From: Linum tenue
Taxonomy: Eukaryota; Streptophyta; Magnoliopsida; Malpighiales; Linaceae
Assembly (NCBI GenBank): GCA_946122785.1
Contig: CAMGYJ010000005.1
Location: 88,654,547 to 88,718,546, forward strand
DNA: 64,000 nucleotides
Reading direction: 5' to 3'
The translations under genes and the position numbers were made by a program. Positions within the stretch are counted from its first letter, which is position 1. Every line of letters begins with the position of its first letter. Below the pieces are notes generated by a model. It did no database searches. It worked only from the letters and a program-made list of their open reading frames with translations, and was not told the origin of the DNA. This document shows, one piece after another, positions 11,964 to 23,324 of the stretch.

Positions 11964-12383
11964 TAACGACACTTGATATCTATCTATGGGCCATAGTCAA
12001 CATTCTCTCTAAACCAATACACGGTTTATCTATATATGAACAACCGCATATCTACGCTTCAAAACCTAAATAACTATCGGAATAAAATCAATCCACACTA
12101 ATTACAAGAATAAATTTAAAAATTAATGGGATGCTGGTCAAGGTCAAATCATTATTCTAGTATGAATAAAGGAGTATATGTACAAAATCAAAATTCTTGT
12201 CCGGCAAAGATACTGTGTACCCTTATACCTTTTTATTTTTTCCCAGCCCAAGAACTAGAGGCAAATTCAAATGTACTTAATCAATTTCGATTTCATTTCT
12301 ATCCGCCAAACAAAATAAAGCGGTAAACTTTTTACTATTTTGAATTTTGGTCGTAGAAAACTCAAATTTGTTAGAAGTGTCTA
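11964..12383. other. AT-rich stretch, no gene seen
   Basis: No supported coding sequence. The segment 12295-12395 is a diverged direct copy of sequence at 13219-13257 plus 25141-25215 (the motif actattttgaattttgg followed by ttgttagaagtgtct). It therefore belongs to an older duplicated repeat around the nested insertions that follow. Confidence 0.4.
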
Positions 12384-12394
12384 GTACATGTTTT

Positions 12395-13169
12395 TTATTT
12401 TTTTTATCCAAAATAAGCCCCTAGGACATGATTGAACAACAAATATATATAACCGACAAAATTAAAGACGGTAGCCCGTATGCAACCAGACTCCCGATGA
12501 AAGAGCCTTTTATGCTACGAGGTGGGCAGCTCTGAGAAAGCTCTGAGGAGCAAAAAGACACGAAACTGACACAGGGGACAAGAAGAGAGAAAATAAACTT
12601 CCCTTATAGTGAGAAGACTCCCACGATGCCGCATCACCAATGCCGGTTGAGAACCTTCGCAAAAGTAACAAAAAACAATTATATGTAAGACACTATCTCA
12701 TAGTATCACGAAGAACAAATAGTTTTGTTATAAAAACATAAGTGATAGCATATAATAAAATTTACCACAAGCAAATGAGATAGTTTCATAACCTGGGAGG
12801 TCAACGAAATCATATGCATATCCTTGAGCATTCTTTGTGGGCCAATCAAATCGAACGATTACATCTTCGCTATGGAAGATTATTTCATTGAGCCATCATC
12901 GGAATTTCATATACAACAAAAAAAATATGTATAAAACCAACATAAATGAAACAAATAAACGAGTTATCGAAAATACTAACAAATGAGACCTCTAGCTCTA
13001 AAGGTAAAACAAATAAAAAGAATATTACTACATGAAAACTATTAAAATTATAAATAATACAACAACAAGCCACAAACCAAAAAATAATAAAGCACGTAAC
13101 GATAGTAAACACGAAAATCAAAATAGAAAACCAACAACAATTAGTGGAAAAAAATAACAATTACTAACC
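12395..13169. mobile_element. Insertion flanked by an 11-bp direct repeat, possible retrocopy or captured fragment
   Basis: GTACATGTTTT occurs at 12384-12394 and 13170-13180. The sequence either side joins into a stretch that matches an uninterrupted copy at 25141-25240, so the 775 bp between are an insertion. The left end has an A/T tract (poly(A)-like on the minus strand), and an 11-bp TSD fits LINE-type retroposition. On the minus strand near 12880-12800 there is an exon-like stretch (DWPTKNAQGYAYDFVDLPG) followed by GTTATG, a possible splice donor. An intron would argue against a retrocopy. The family is unresolved. Confidence 0.45.
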
Positions 13170-14512
13170 GTACATGTTTTATATTACAAAGATAGAAATT
13201 CCAACCAATCCTTTTTTATTTCATTTTTGTCAAACAAAATAAGCCAGAAAACTTTTTGGCAAAATGCACTTCCATAACAATAACTTTCAAGTTTGTGACA
13301 AATATAGTCACAATGATTGGAAAAGGAGACCTTATTTTCCAAATTGTTGATTTAGATCCTCAATCGCTAGTTGAAGGAGAAGGCCTCGAATGCTTTGCAG
13401 AGTCATAGAAAAATGGCTAGAAAGAGGGCAAAAAGGTTGTTGGAAGAAGCTGACGACGACCGCGAAGAAGAAGGCATCAGTGGTGACGGTGAAAGAGGAG
13501 ACAATGCCTCCAGTGGCGACAGAGAACGATAGGCTGGGAAGGAAGGATTTCGTGCCTCGTAGTACATTTCTCCTTAATTCCTTGAAACCATTGCAGATGT
13601 AGTTGTTCTTGTTTTTGGTGAAGCTCTATTAGTCGCTATCAATTGGCCCGATTCGTTGCACTCCCGCTCAAAAAGAGAGGACAGGGTGGCGACTGTTTCA
13701 TGTATTTTGAAAGTTTGTAACAGAATTGGCTAGATTTGTTAAAAACCCATCAAAATTATAACTATTTTTTTCTGATAAACATTCTGGCTATTTTTAGTAT
13801 TTCAAAAGTTGTGGCTATAACTGTCACAAACGAGAAAGTTGTGGTTATCAATGCAGTCAAAATCGGGATTTTGATCGTAAAATCGTAGAATTTTAGGATT
13901 TTACTTAGGGATTCCGATCATGATTTTTATATAAAATCAGCGGACCTTAAAATCGTTCAAAACCGGGATTTAAATCGTTAAATCGTAAAATCGTACCAAA
14001 ATCGGGATATTGATCCTATGTGAACAAAATAGGTAGTTTGAGCCAATTCAAAAGAAGCAGAACTGTTTCGGTGGAAATAGTTGTCATAATTTTGTAAGTA
14101 CGAAAGAATTAACATCATTATTAACAAATTAATTGATTAATGAATACATTTGTACCAAACCAATGACATTAAAATTCTTATTGGAGTTCACTTATTCTTA
14201 GTTTTAAATCATGCTTAGTAGACGATGTCGGAATACTACTTTGAGTTAAACTACCTAGACACAACATGAAAAACAAGAGCTAAACCTCATTAGCTCTATC
14301 CCTTCCTCATAAATTATTTTGAGTTACACATTAAATAACAATTAAAATGATGATTTTGGAACATTAACCTTGAAAATTATCACTTTAAATGTTATATGTC
14401 TTTGTGTTATTAATGATTTACCTTATTAATATTATTATATGTTAATTTCTATGTGGTACTTAAAATCCTACGGATTCTATGATTCGATTTTACGATTCCG
14501 ATTTTACCCCAT

Positions 14513-16041
14513 TGACTCGCACGAAACTACACCACAATAAAATCCCGACCAGAGCCCAAGTTTTTAAACTCTAATCGGGTGCAGTATAGGGCAAGTATTT
14601 AGATATCGACCCGGGCCGGTCCTTCTACCGCTACTTCAATTGTTGAAATCATTATCTAGCAACAAAACTTTGGTTTAAAGGTTTCCTAATTGAAATGAAA
14701 GAAAGCAAAGGTAAATGGTTTTGATAACTCTCTGGTGGAAAGATCACTCGGGTGTCGCTCCCCCCCTTAACTGCTACCATGATATGTGAATTGGAACGAT
14801 TGCTTTGGGCACGGTAATAGTGAAACGCAGTGGGATGCGTATATGGTCGGAGACCACAATCTTAATTGCTAAACCGAGGTAAGCATGAAAGGCCGTGTCA
14901 CTCGACCCTCTAGGTTTAGACAATCGGTTATTGACTTACTCCCTCACTCAACTCTAAAGTCGGACGACTTGATCGCGATTAACCGACTTGCTTAACTCAA
15001 TATCGAGGTTTGCCCTAACTTAACCTAGCTTAGGTGGCTTAGAAAGAGGAAGGAAAACCAACCCCTTGGAAGGGGGATTTTCCTCTCTAAGCTAGGCTAA
15101 GGTGGCTAATTAGATTGCTAGGACCTACATGCACAAACCTAAGGGTGCTAAGTACAAAACATGCACAACCCCTAAGTTGCTAAGCACAAGCATGCACAAT
15201 CATGATAAATAATGCCTCAATCATTGAATTGAACAATACCCAATGTCAATCATCCAATACACATACAAGAAAACTACATGGTAGAGTTACGGTTTCACAA
15301 CACCCAAGTGAAAGGAGGCCTACTCCATGCTACAAGTGGGAAAAGCAAAAGGGAAAGAGTTGGAAACCATCTTGGAGGATGCTCCTAGTCTTCTTGGCCC
15401 TTGAGTTGAGCTTTCCTTGGAGGAAATCTTCCCAAAATCTGCCTTGAAGCTAAACCCTAGCCTTCTTCTCCCCTTGGTTCGTATTTCTCTCTCTAGAATG
15501 TTTTTTTTTTTTTGACAAATACTCTCTAGAATGTAGAAGAAGGCTTTTCACATCAAATTGGCTCTCCCCTCTCTCCTCCTTTCAGATCATCTTTTAAACC
15601 AGAGATGAGCTGAGTTCACGGCCGTGAACCATGAAACACGTCCATGAACTGCCGGCGTGCGCCAAAACACGCCGCATCGTTCACTCGAGTTCACGGTCAA
15701 CTGCCTTTGTTCACGGTCTTAGTGGCCGTGAACTCACCTTGCGTCAGTAACCTTCACTTTGGCTCTGGACGCCTCGCGATTCACGGTCAAATCCTATTCT
15801 TCACGGTCATGCAAGATCGCGAACTCCCTTTGTTAGCCGTGAATTGGCTCTTTTTCACATCTTCTCCCGGTTTTTGATCCTTTTTCGCCAATCTTTCGAC
15901 TCCTAGGCTGGTTTCACCTATTAAATCCTAAAACACACTCAAACACGAAGAACCTAGCTGTAAAACCAACCTTTAAGGAGTGAATTTTGCACAAACACCT
16001 AAGTAAAACTGGGGCAAAACATGTGTAATTAGGCCGAATCA
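14513..16041 (-). repeat. 3' LTR of element B
   Basis: Direct repeat of 23325-24829 with TGACTCGC...GAATCA ends. It carries the TTCACGG/CCGTGAA inverted-repeat cluster at about 15615-15835, with a TATA-like TTTAAAAG on the minus strand just beyond. It differs from the 5' LTR by a small retroposon-like insertion at 15501-15533 and by lacking 12 bp found near 23875. Confidence 0.92.
15501..15533 (-). mobile_element. Tiny poly(A)-tailed insertion inside the 3' LTR
   Basis: Relative to the 5' LTR, the 3' LTR gains T(13)GACAAATA plus a second copy of CTCTCTAGAATG (15489-15500 and 15522-15533). A 12-bp TSD and a T tract (a poly(A) tail on the minus strand) are what an extremely 5'-truncated LINE or SINE copy leaves. 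The other LTR shows the empty site. Confidence 0.7.
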
Positions 16042-16053
16042 CCCCCCACACTT
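16042..16053 (-). other. Polypurine tract of element B
   Basis: The minus strand reads AAGTGTGGGGGG directly before the 3' LTR start TGATTCGG. Position and purine content fit the plus-strand primer of a Gypsy element. Confidence 0.75.
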
Positions 16054-18086
16054 AGACGTTAGCTTGTCCCCAAGAAAACAATTTCACGCACACAGTAATA
16101 TTTCAACCTACACAAATACTTTGGGGACAACTCAAAGTGCACGAAACGGGAATTCTCGATGTTTATTGACAATCAACACATGAACCGTTGCAAGCAATAC
16201 CGACATCCACCACAAACAACATTAAAAGCCACCAAAACGGGCAAATGAAAAGTTCTCAACTCAATCATGGATAAATGTAAGTCTCAACAAAACCACTTGT
16301 CGACCACAACCAACCATGCATGGAATTCAAGTCCGAGGAACAAATGGAAAGTCAACAAAGTCGGGGTATGAAATGGTAATAAAACAAGAATGGATCACTC
16401 ACTCTCAAGACCAGTGGGGTCGGGACCTTTTTGGTGTAAAAGATGTGCACAATCATAACCTCTCGGCCTATCGTCTCAATACCACGGCGTAACCTCTAAA
16501 TGCTAGAGTTCACGGGATGGTTGTCACCACTAGCTTGTCCGGAGGTCTTAGACACGGGTTCAGATGACTGGCGATTGGCTTGGACATGGAGAAAAGGCTT
16601 GTTTGGTGGTGGCAATCATGACGTGAGGTTCTACATCTTCAACCTAAACCCGAAGGGTCTATGGTTTCTACTAAAACCCTTCTCTTCAATCAAAGGCCAC
16701 TAGCATCGGCCAAAAACCTTATCTCTCCCTTCCAACTATCACCCATCATGAACTACCTTAAAACACTCTTCCTCGGTCAACTCTTGCTAGCTCTTTAAGG
16801 TTTGGTAGTGAAGGAGTTCTAAACAATGTGGGGGTTCCGATGGATTAGTTGCCAAAAACCCCACCTAGATCATGTACTTTGGTTTTTCGTGGCACTCTCT
16901 ACTTTATTTACCCCATTTTATTACCTCTTTTTCGTTTCTCTTTTCTTTCTCTTTTTTTTTTTCTTTTTGAGGGGGGTATTAGAGAGTAAAACACTTGCCA
17001 CCTAAACATTTAACGACCAACGCTCTCTTTTTGAGGAACTCACTCCAACACTACACTTCATTTCGCATTCCTAGCAAGAACTGCACACAAACCTCCTGTG
17101 TATAACCTCTATGGAGACTCAAAGGTGAGAGATTCGGAACACACGGGCGACTCATGTTTAGACACGAAGAAAGGATTGGGGTTCGTTCTACTAACACCTT
17201 TACGCTCACACGCACGAAGCTCCTAAATTGAGAACGACCCACGAAGTCACAGGGCTCAAAGGGGTTGACTAAAGGATGATACATTTCGGGACAATCAACA
17301 TTTGGGCGTGGACTCATCCTATGCCTCCATCATTCTTGCTAGTGACAACTTGTGATGCTACACACAGTGGTAAGAGGGAACTATCACACCAAAAGAAACG
17401 ATCGGCTCAAAGCTCACATGTTACCTAGTTACCCAACCATTTATTCCAATTCACGAACACGATGCATGGCAATTATAAGCAACAAGTTATCAAGTCAAGA
17501 CATCCATTCATTTATGCACACTTGTGAACTAAACTTTTGCCCTATCCTAATGAACTTCTAAGTCATCATCATAGGATATACTCAATCCCATGCAACAATT
17601 CAAGATCAATGCCCAAAAACACGAGAATTTCCCACCATCTGGCCACTTTGATCATGCAAATATTGCTTGGAGCTCTCAAATTTTTGAAATTTGGGCATAC
17701 AAATGGCTCCAAGCAACATTTCACTCACACAAGCATACTAGTAGACTACCCCCCCCCCCCCCCCCCCCACACACACACACTTAAACCCGACATTGCCTCA
17801 ATGGCGAAGAAAGGGGTAGAGTGATGTTACCGCTTGGGCTTGATGAGTGAAAGTTGGAATCAAACCGGGGTAGGATAATTGAGCTTCGAGGAGATACAAA
17901 AAAGACACACAAGCACAATACGACTCGCACGAGGATAGGTTATTACAAGCACAATACATAGTAGTAGTTTATGTCACACACACAAAATGAAGAAAAATAA
18001 CAAAAATAAAAATAACACGAGTTCGGGGTTACAAGTAGAGAAGTGGGGCGAAAAGACTCTGCTCTGCCACATGTCTCAATCATTGA
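16054..18086. other. Non-coding 3' region of element B
   Basis: About 2 kb between the ATHILA-type ORF and the polypurine tract. No open frame with recognisable content. It contains a run of 20 C followed by a short AC repeat (17749-17780) and a pyrimidine-rich stretch near 16915-16970. Confidence 0.6.
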
Positions 18087-19244
18087 CTACCTCTCTCCAG
18101 TGGATGGACCCTTTCCATCATCGGGTAGGATACCCTGGCATCGAGCCATGAGCTCGAGGATGTCGGACTGTCGCTCGAGACGGGATGAGAATCCCATGAA
18201 GCTCGTCTCAAGGCGATCCACCCTCTGGACGAGGGGATCGCCTGCTCCTGGTGGTGGTGGCTGCGGTGCAGGGCGCGGGAGCGCTGGGCACCAGCGGCGG
18301 TCGAGTGCACGAGCAGGTGGCTGCTCTGCTGCTGGTAGGGACCTCGGGGTTGGGTTCCACTGGAGCCGGTGCTGCTGCAGCCCGGATGATTCCGAAAGGT
18401 CGGAGTTCGTCAAGATACTCCACTCCTCTCTTGCCCTGGAGTACCAGCTTCTAGTTTATATAATGTCTCCACTAGGAAGGGCTTCATCCTTCCGACGCTG
18501 GTGCAGCGAGCCAGATCCACCTGGAAGTGTCGGGCAATCCTCGTGATGATGCCCCCCATGTGCATAGTGTCCACTCTGTTCCGCCCCAAGCACCGGGCAA
18601 AAGAGGTGGCTATCAACGATCCCAGATGGATCGGATCAGCTGGACTCCTCATCGAGTAGAGGGCAATGAGCCCTCTGTTCGTCATCAAGTGGCCTGACTG
18701 GAGGTTGGGGACGACAGATCTGGTGAGCCGAGTGTGGAGAATCCTCCACTAGGTCTTCAGCTTCACCGCATTGGTGCCGCTCCCTTCGAACTCGTCCTGC
18801 TCGTGCTCTAAGCGGTAGATGGCTCGGAATGCGCCCTGATAGTTGAAGTCGATGGTGAACTGTCATTCCGTCATCGTCATGTGGGCAGTGTCGAGCCCCA
18901 TGGCCTGAGCAAAACCATCATAGGTCAGCACTCGTGGCTGACCTCACAACATAAACTCCACCCGTGGCCGGCTCTTCTTACTAGATGGGACGATGTGTAG
19001 AGAAGGTGGAGTAGAACTCCACGCACAACTCATGGAAGATCTCCTCGTCCATGGTCAAGAGCCGGCGCCAGTTGGGATGGCAGAGCACCCCAATCATGGC
19101 GGCTCGGCACCTGAACAAGTTAAACATGTCTAGGTCCAGCCGCCAATGAGGCCCAATCGGGCTGCCACTCTGGTAGGCAAACTTGTCGCCAAACTCCGGG
19201 TGGTTCACCAGATAACTGATGAACTCATGCTCCAAGTTAAGCAT
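18087..19244 (-). pseudogene. ATHILA ORF-1-like protein (envelope-position ORF), broken
   Basis: The second coding region of element B, located 3' of gag-protease where Athila elements carry their extra ORF. It begins at an ATG (19244-19242) directly after a good splice acceptor (TTGTGCAG/GATG). It then reads MLNLEHEFISYLVNHPEFG, PNWRRLLTMDEEIFHELCVE, LTYDGFAQAMGLD, HLMTNRGLIALYS and MGGIITRIARHF in order, matching the conserved core of the ATHILA ORF-1 family. After about 18410 it becomes Pro/Ala-rich with a short amphipathic helix (VQRVDRLETSFMGFSSRLE). Frame changes near 18990 and 18410 and several stops break it. Biochemical function is not established for this family; an envelope-like role is only inferred from position. 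If the acceptor is used, the ORF would come from a spliced or internally initiated RNA. Confidence 0.7.
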
Positions 19245-19259
19245 CCTGCACAAGCACAA

Positions 19260-20019
19260 GCACACACCATACGTGGAAATAATCGTCATATACCTCTCAT
19301 TGGGAGTAAAAGAGATCCCCCCACACTTATATTTCCACCATGGTTCTCAAAACATTTAAGCTCAAACCACCGTGGTATGGTTGTGGGTATTTCACGATTC
19401 AATCACACAAAAAGTTGAACCACAACCCCTACCACGGTGGCTACTATCCTCTAAACAAGAACAAACTCCACTTGCATTCATAACATAGCTCTTGGTGGGC
19501 AAATTCTAAAAAATAAACACAATTCAATTCAAACACGCCCACTAAGGCTCACTAAGCTCATGCAAAAATTAATCCATCATTCATTCGACCTAATTCACCT
19601 AAGTCCACTTCCTAAATCTAGATTCAATCATGCAAAGTACAAAAATTCAACCTCACTTCACTACCTAATCCGATTCTCCACAATTCACAAAGATAACGTC
19701 GAAAAAAAACTTGGAGACTCAAGTAGGACGAAGGAGGAATTGAGGTGCTGGCGAGGAAGGTGAAAAACGGTTGGAAAACTGACCGGAAAAGGGTCGCTGG
19801 AGCTCCGTCGGAAGCTCGCCGGAAAAATATGCTCCAAATCTCCCCAAATTCACAGCACAGGCCGGTTTTGAGGAGAGGAGACTGTTTATGACGTTGGTTT
19901 TGGGTTTTGCTCGCCGTAAATGGGGGGAAATCGAAAAATCGACGGATTTTCGCGTCTTTTGGCGAAGATTTGAAATTTTCCAGGGAGATTTTGTTCGTGG
20001 AGTGAAGAGTCGCCGTTCA
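19260..20019. other. Leader-like region between promoter block and ATHILA ORF
   Basis: No coding sequence supported. On the minus strand a polypurine-tract-like AAGTGTGGGGGG copy (plus-strand 19319-19330) lies about 75 nt upstream of the ORF start and is nearly identical to the true tract at 16042. Confidence 0.45.
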
Positions 20020-20230
20020 CGCCCCTTTTATAGGCACAGCTCGGAGTTCACGAACGCGTTCCCCAGTTCACGATCTTAGCGACCGTGAACTCTCAAACGC
20101 GTCCGTGAACACGGAGTGGTTGACAGGTGGTGAACATGCATCAGTACCCAGTTCACAGACGCGTTTGCCTGTTCATGGTCTTATAAGACCTTGAACTCAG
20201 CAATTCGTCTGTGAATTCAAGTGAAAACAG
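20020..20230 (-). promoter_or_regulatory. LTR-like promoter block inside element B
   Basis: Between gag-protease and the ATHILA ORF there is a cluster of TTCACGG/CCGTGAA-type inverted repeats (about 20040-20220). It is followed on the minus strand by CCTATAAAAGGG (20033-20022). The same order, hairpin cluster then TATA-like box, occurs in three LTRs in this window (near 2395-2625, 3345-3610 and 15615-15835). It points toward the ATHILA ORF start 780 bp away, with a possible splice acceptor just before that ORF. Promoter activity is an inference. A truncated LTR from another element is the alternative. Confidence 0.45.
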
Positions 20231-20432
20231 GACACTTCTGCAAAAAAATTTTACTCAACCTATTCCTCCATGCCTCCTAATCGATCACAAAAAAACCATA
20301 AACCGCAAAACCTCAACTCGAACTATTCACAAGGCACTAAAACAAAAACTAAGGAAAAGAAAACAAACCTCTGTTGGGTTTCCTCCCAACAAGCGCTTGT
20401 TTATCGTCATTAGCTTGACGGTTGGGGATCGA

Positions 20433-23176
20433 TCAGAACTTCAAACATGATGCCACCAAGAGCGGATCTACCACACTCTCGAGGCAAGGCTTGTAGCCTC
20501 CCATCTTAGGCTCCTTTAGTTGGCCCTCTTGGTTGGCCATCATTGCTTCAGCCTCCCCCATCTTCCGGGCCAAAAATCCCTTTATCCTTCTTCTCCAAGC
20601 ACTCATCCTCGATCCTTTGGGCTTAGGACCCTTCTTAACTTCCTACTCAACATCATCAAAGCCAACACAAGTATTGGTGGGGTTAGCCTTGAGAGTCTCT
20701 CCTTCACTCTCATTCACATCATTTGAAATCACTCCCTTCACTTCATCACTCCTAACCCTAGGATCAATTTCAAGCTTGATTCTCTCCTTACCATCCTTCA
20801 AAATTAGCGTTCCCTCATTAACGTCTATCAATGCCTTGGCGATTGCAAGAAAGGGACGATCGAGGATGAGGGGCATATCCGAGTCCTCACTTATGTCGAG
20901 AATCACGAAATCGGTCGCATAGAAAAACTTGCCCACTTTCACCATCATGTCCTCCACTATACCTCTCGAGCTAATGACCACACGGTCGGCTAAGGTGATG
21001 CTAAGCTTAGAGGTCTTAAGTTCACCTACTTCTAATTTTTTGAAAAGCTTGTAGGGCATCACATTCACACTGTCTTCCAAGGCATTGTCTATATGGTGAT
21101 CACCAATATCAAGAGGGATAGTAAAGCTACATGGGTCGGACAACTTTTTGGGCAAACGGTCGAGGAGGTAAGCCGAACACTCCTCGCCAAGAGTCACGTT
21201 GGCAAGGCCTTCAAGCCTTTGCTTCTTGATGAGGAATCCTTTGAGGTACTTAGCATATCTTGGCATTTGAGCCATGGCTTCAAGGAATGGGATGTCGAGG
21301 TGGAGGTTGCGGAGCATTTCCATGAACCCTCCACACTCGTTCTCCAACCTCTCCTTGTACATCCTTGTGGGATAAGGAAGAGGTGGCACGTATCCATCCT
21401 CCGACGATGCCTTCCTTGCTGCCTTCCTCTCATTCCTCGAGGGCTTCTTCTCTCCCTTCTTCGGAACGGTTTCTTCCTTGTTGGAATCTTCCTTCTCTAT
21501 CACTTCACTAGTGGCGACTTCCGGAACCTCCTTCACACTCCTCACTTGAAGCGCATTTACCCCGGCTTGGTCCTTGGGGTTCACCACGGTTTGGGAAGGT
21601 AAAGCTCCATTGGGTCTCTCGGTGAGGATTCTGGCAAGGTTGCCAATTTGCACCTCCAAGCTTTGAAGGCTCGCTTGAAGGCTTCGAAGACCCGCCTCAA
21701 CAGAAGTAAACTTGGTAGTCGCCACATCCATAAATTGCTCTATCTTCTCGAACTTTTGGCTACTCGTACTCACAAAGGTGTTCACTAGGTCTTCAAGCTT
21801 GGATACTTTGTCGGGTTGATGTTGTTGTTGAAACCCTAGGGCACCTTGTGATTGGTACGGTTGTTGGAAGTTAGATCCTTGGAGTTGGGGTCTTTGTTGG
21901 ATGAAGGTGGGCCGAGGTTGGAAGTTCCCCGTGGGGCCTTGGAAACCCGTGGGCCTCGGATTAGTCGGTGATGACCAAGCAAATTTGGGTTGGTTCCTTT
22001 ATCCGGGGTTATAAGTATTGCTATACGGGTTGTTGACCCTAGCATTTTCCACGAAGTTGACTTGTTCCTTCGGAGTGGTTGCCTCCTTCATTGCTTGGCA
22101 CTCCGCCATCTCGTGGCTAGTGCTCGAACACCAGTCGTACGACATTACCGCCTGTTTTCCTTGCCTTTTATCTTCAAGCATAACCTCAAGAAACTTATCC
22201 AACTTCGCCTCAAGCGGAGCACTCGCTCCCATGCTTCTCACTCCCCTATCATTGCCTCTTCTTCCACTTCTAATCAACCCCCAATCGTATCCCGTAAGGG
22301 CCATGTCTTCAAGTATCTCGGTTATTTGGGGTGGAGCCATATTCATCAATTTCCCTTGACACAAGGTGTCAATGAGGATTTTATCTTCTTGCATTAGGAC
22401 TCCATAGATGGTTTCGATCCGGAACTGTTCTTCAAACCCGTGGTGAGGGCACTGAAGAAAGTAATCGGAGTACCTCTCCCAAGCATCCCTCAAGGTCTCG
22501 TCCTCTTCTTGCTCGAAATGTGTAATCTTCTTTCTCCCCTCCGCCGTCTTCGAAGGCGGGCAATAACGATCCATAAACTTGTTGAGGCGTTCGTCCCAGG
22601 AGGTGATAGATCGAGGTGGGCGGTTGTTTAGCTACCTAAGTGCTTTCCCAGAGAGTGAGTATGGGAAAAGCCTTAGTTGCAAGGCTTCGGCCGACACACC
22701 ATTAACTTTCAAACACCCCGCGAGCTCCAAGAATCTATGCACGTGCTCTCTTGGTGACTCGCTCTCAAGGCCGTGGAATAGGGCATTAGTTTGTATCATA
22801 GTCACTAGAGCCGGCTTGATCTCGAAATTGTTTGCCGCCACTGGAGGATGTAGGATTGGCGATTGAATGTCTGGCGGCCTTGGGGCCATATAGTACCATA
22901 TTGTTGTCGGGGCATCCTTTTCCTCCGCCGCATCGTTCAACTGACGGGCTTGAGCGGCTCCATCTTGCCTTCGGTTCCCCTCCATTTCCATTTCAATGAC
23001 GGGTTCAACTTCCACTTCTTCAACTACTTCTCCACTAACACCGGGACCCAAACGTTGTCCCCTCTTTCACTTCTTCTCCTTGCCTCCTCTAGCTCTCTCT
23101 ACCGTGCTAGGAGTCGGAGAGTTCGAATTATGTCCTCGTCAAGTGGGAGCAAAGGTGTCGGGTTACTCAGGGTCAT
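20433..23176 (-). pseudogene. gag-protease of Athila-type element B, with nonsense mutations
   Basis: One long decayed frame from ATG 23176 (MTLSNPTPLLPLDEDIIRTL) to a natural-looking stop at 20433. Gag core: FHGLESESPREHVHRFLELA and LQLRLFPYSLSGKALR, then PPRSITSWDERLNKFMDRYC, typical of the retrotransposon gag domain. After a Gln/Asn/Pro-rich linker there is a helical stretch (about 21785-21630). Then comes a retropepsin-like protease resembling Athila/Gypsy protease (VMPYKLFKKLEVGELK, LADRVVISSRGIVEDMMVKV, PLILDRPFLAIAKALIDVNE). The catalytic Asp region reads LDIGDHHIDNA, so the usual DTGAS/DLGAS motif is altered. In-frame stops replace residues near 22630, 21999 and 20643, and a frameshift lies near 23055. 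No reverse transcriptase follows the final stop. Confidence 0.88.
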
Positions 23177-23300
23177 GCACCACCTACACACAATCGGAAA
23201 ACACACCAAGTCTAGCACAAGCCAAGAATACATACTTGTAAAACTGGAAATTAAAAGCTAGATTAACAACCAAAAACTTTTTCAGAAGAACATACCGTTG

Positions 23301-23318
23301 TCCCCGGCAACGGCGCCA
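23301..23318 (-). other. Primer binding site of element B (tRNA-Asp)
   Basis: TCCCCGGCAACGGCGCCA on the plus strand is identical over 18 nt to the 3' end of plant tRNA-Asp(GUC) with CCA. It lies 6 nt from the 5' LTR. Confidence 0.9.
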
Positions 23319-23324
23319 AAAACT

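Noticed and set aside
18043..18546. Long plus-strand open frame
   Set aside because: GC-rich antisense shadow of the Pro/Ala-rich C-terminal part of the ATHILA ORF.
23301..23318. Match to the 3' end of tRNA-Asp
   Set aside because: Only the last 18 nt of the tRNA are present, next to an LTR; it is a primer binding site, not a tRNA gene.
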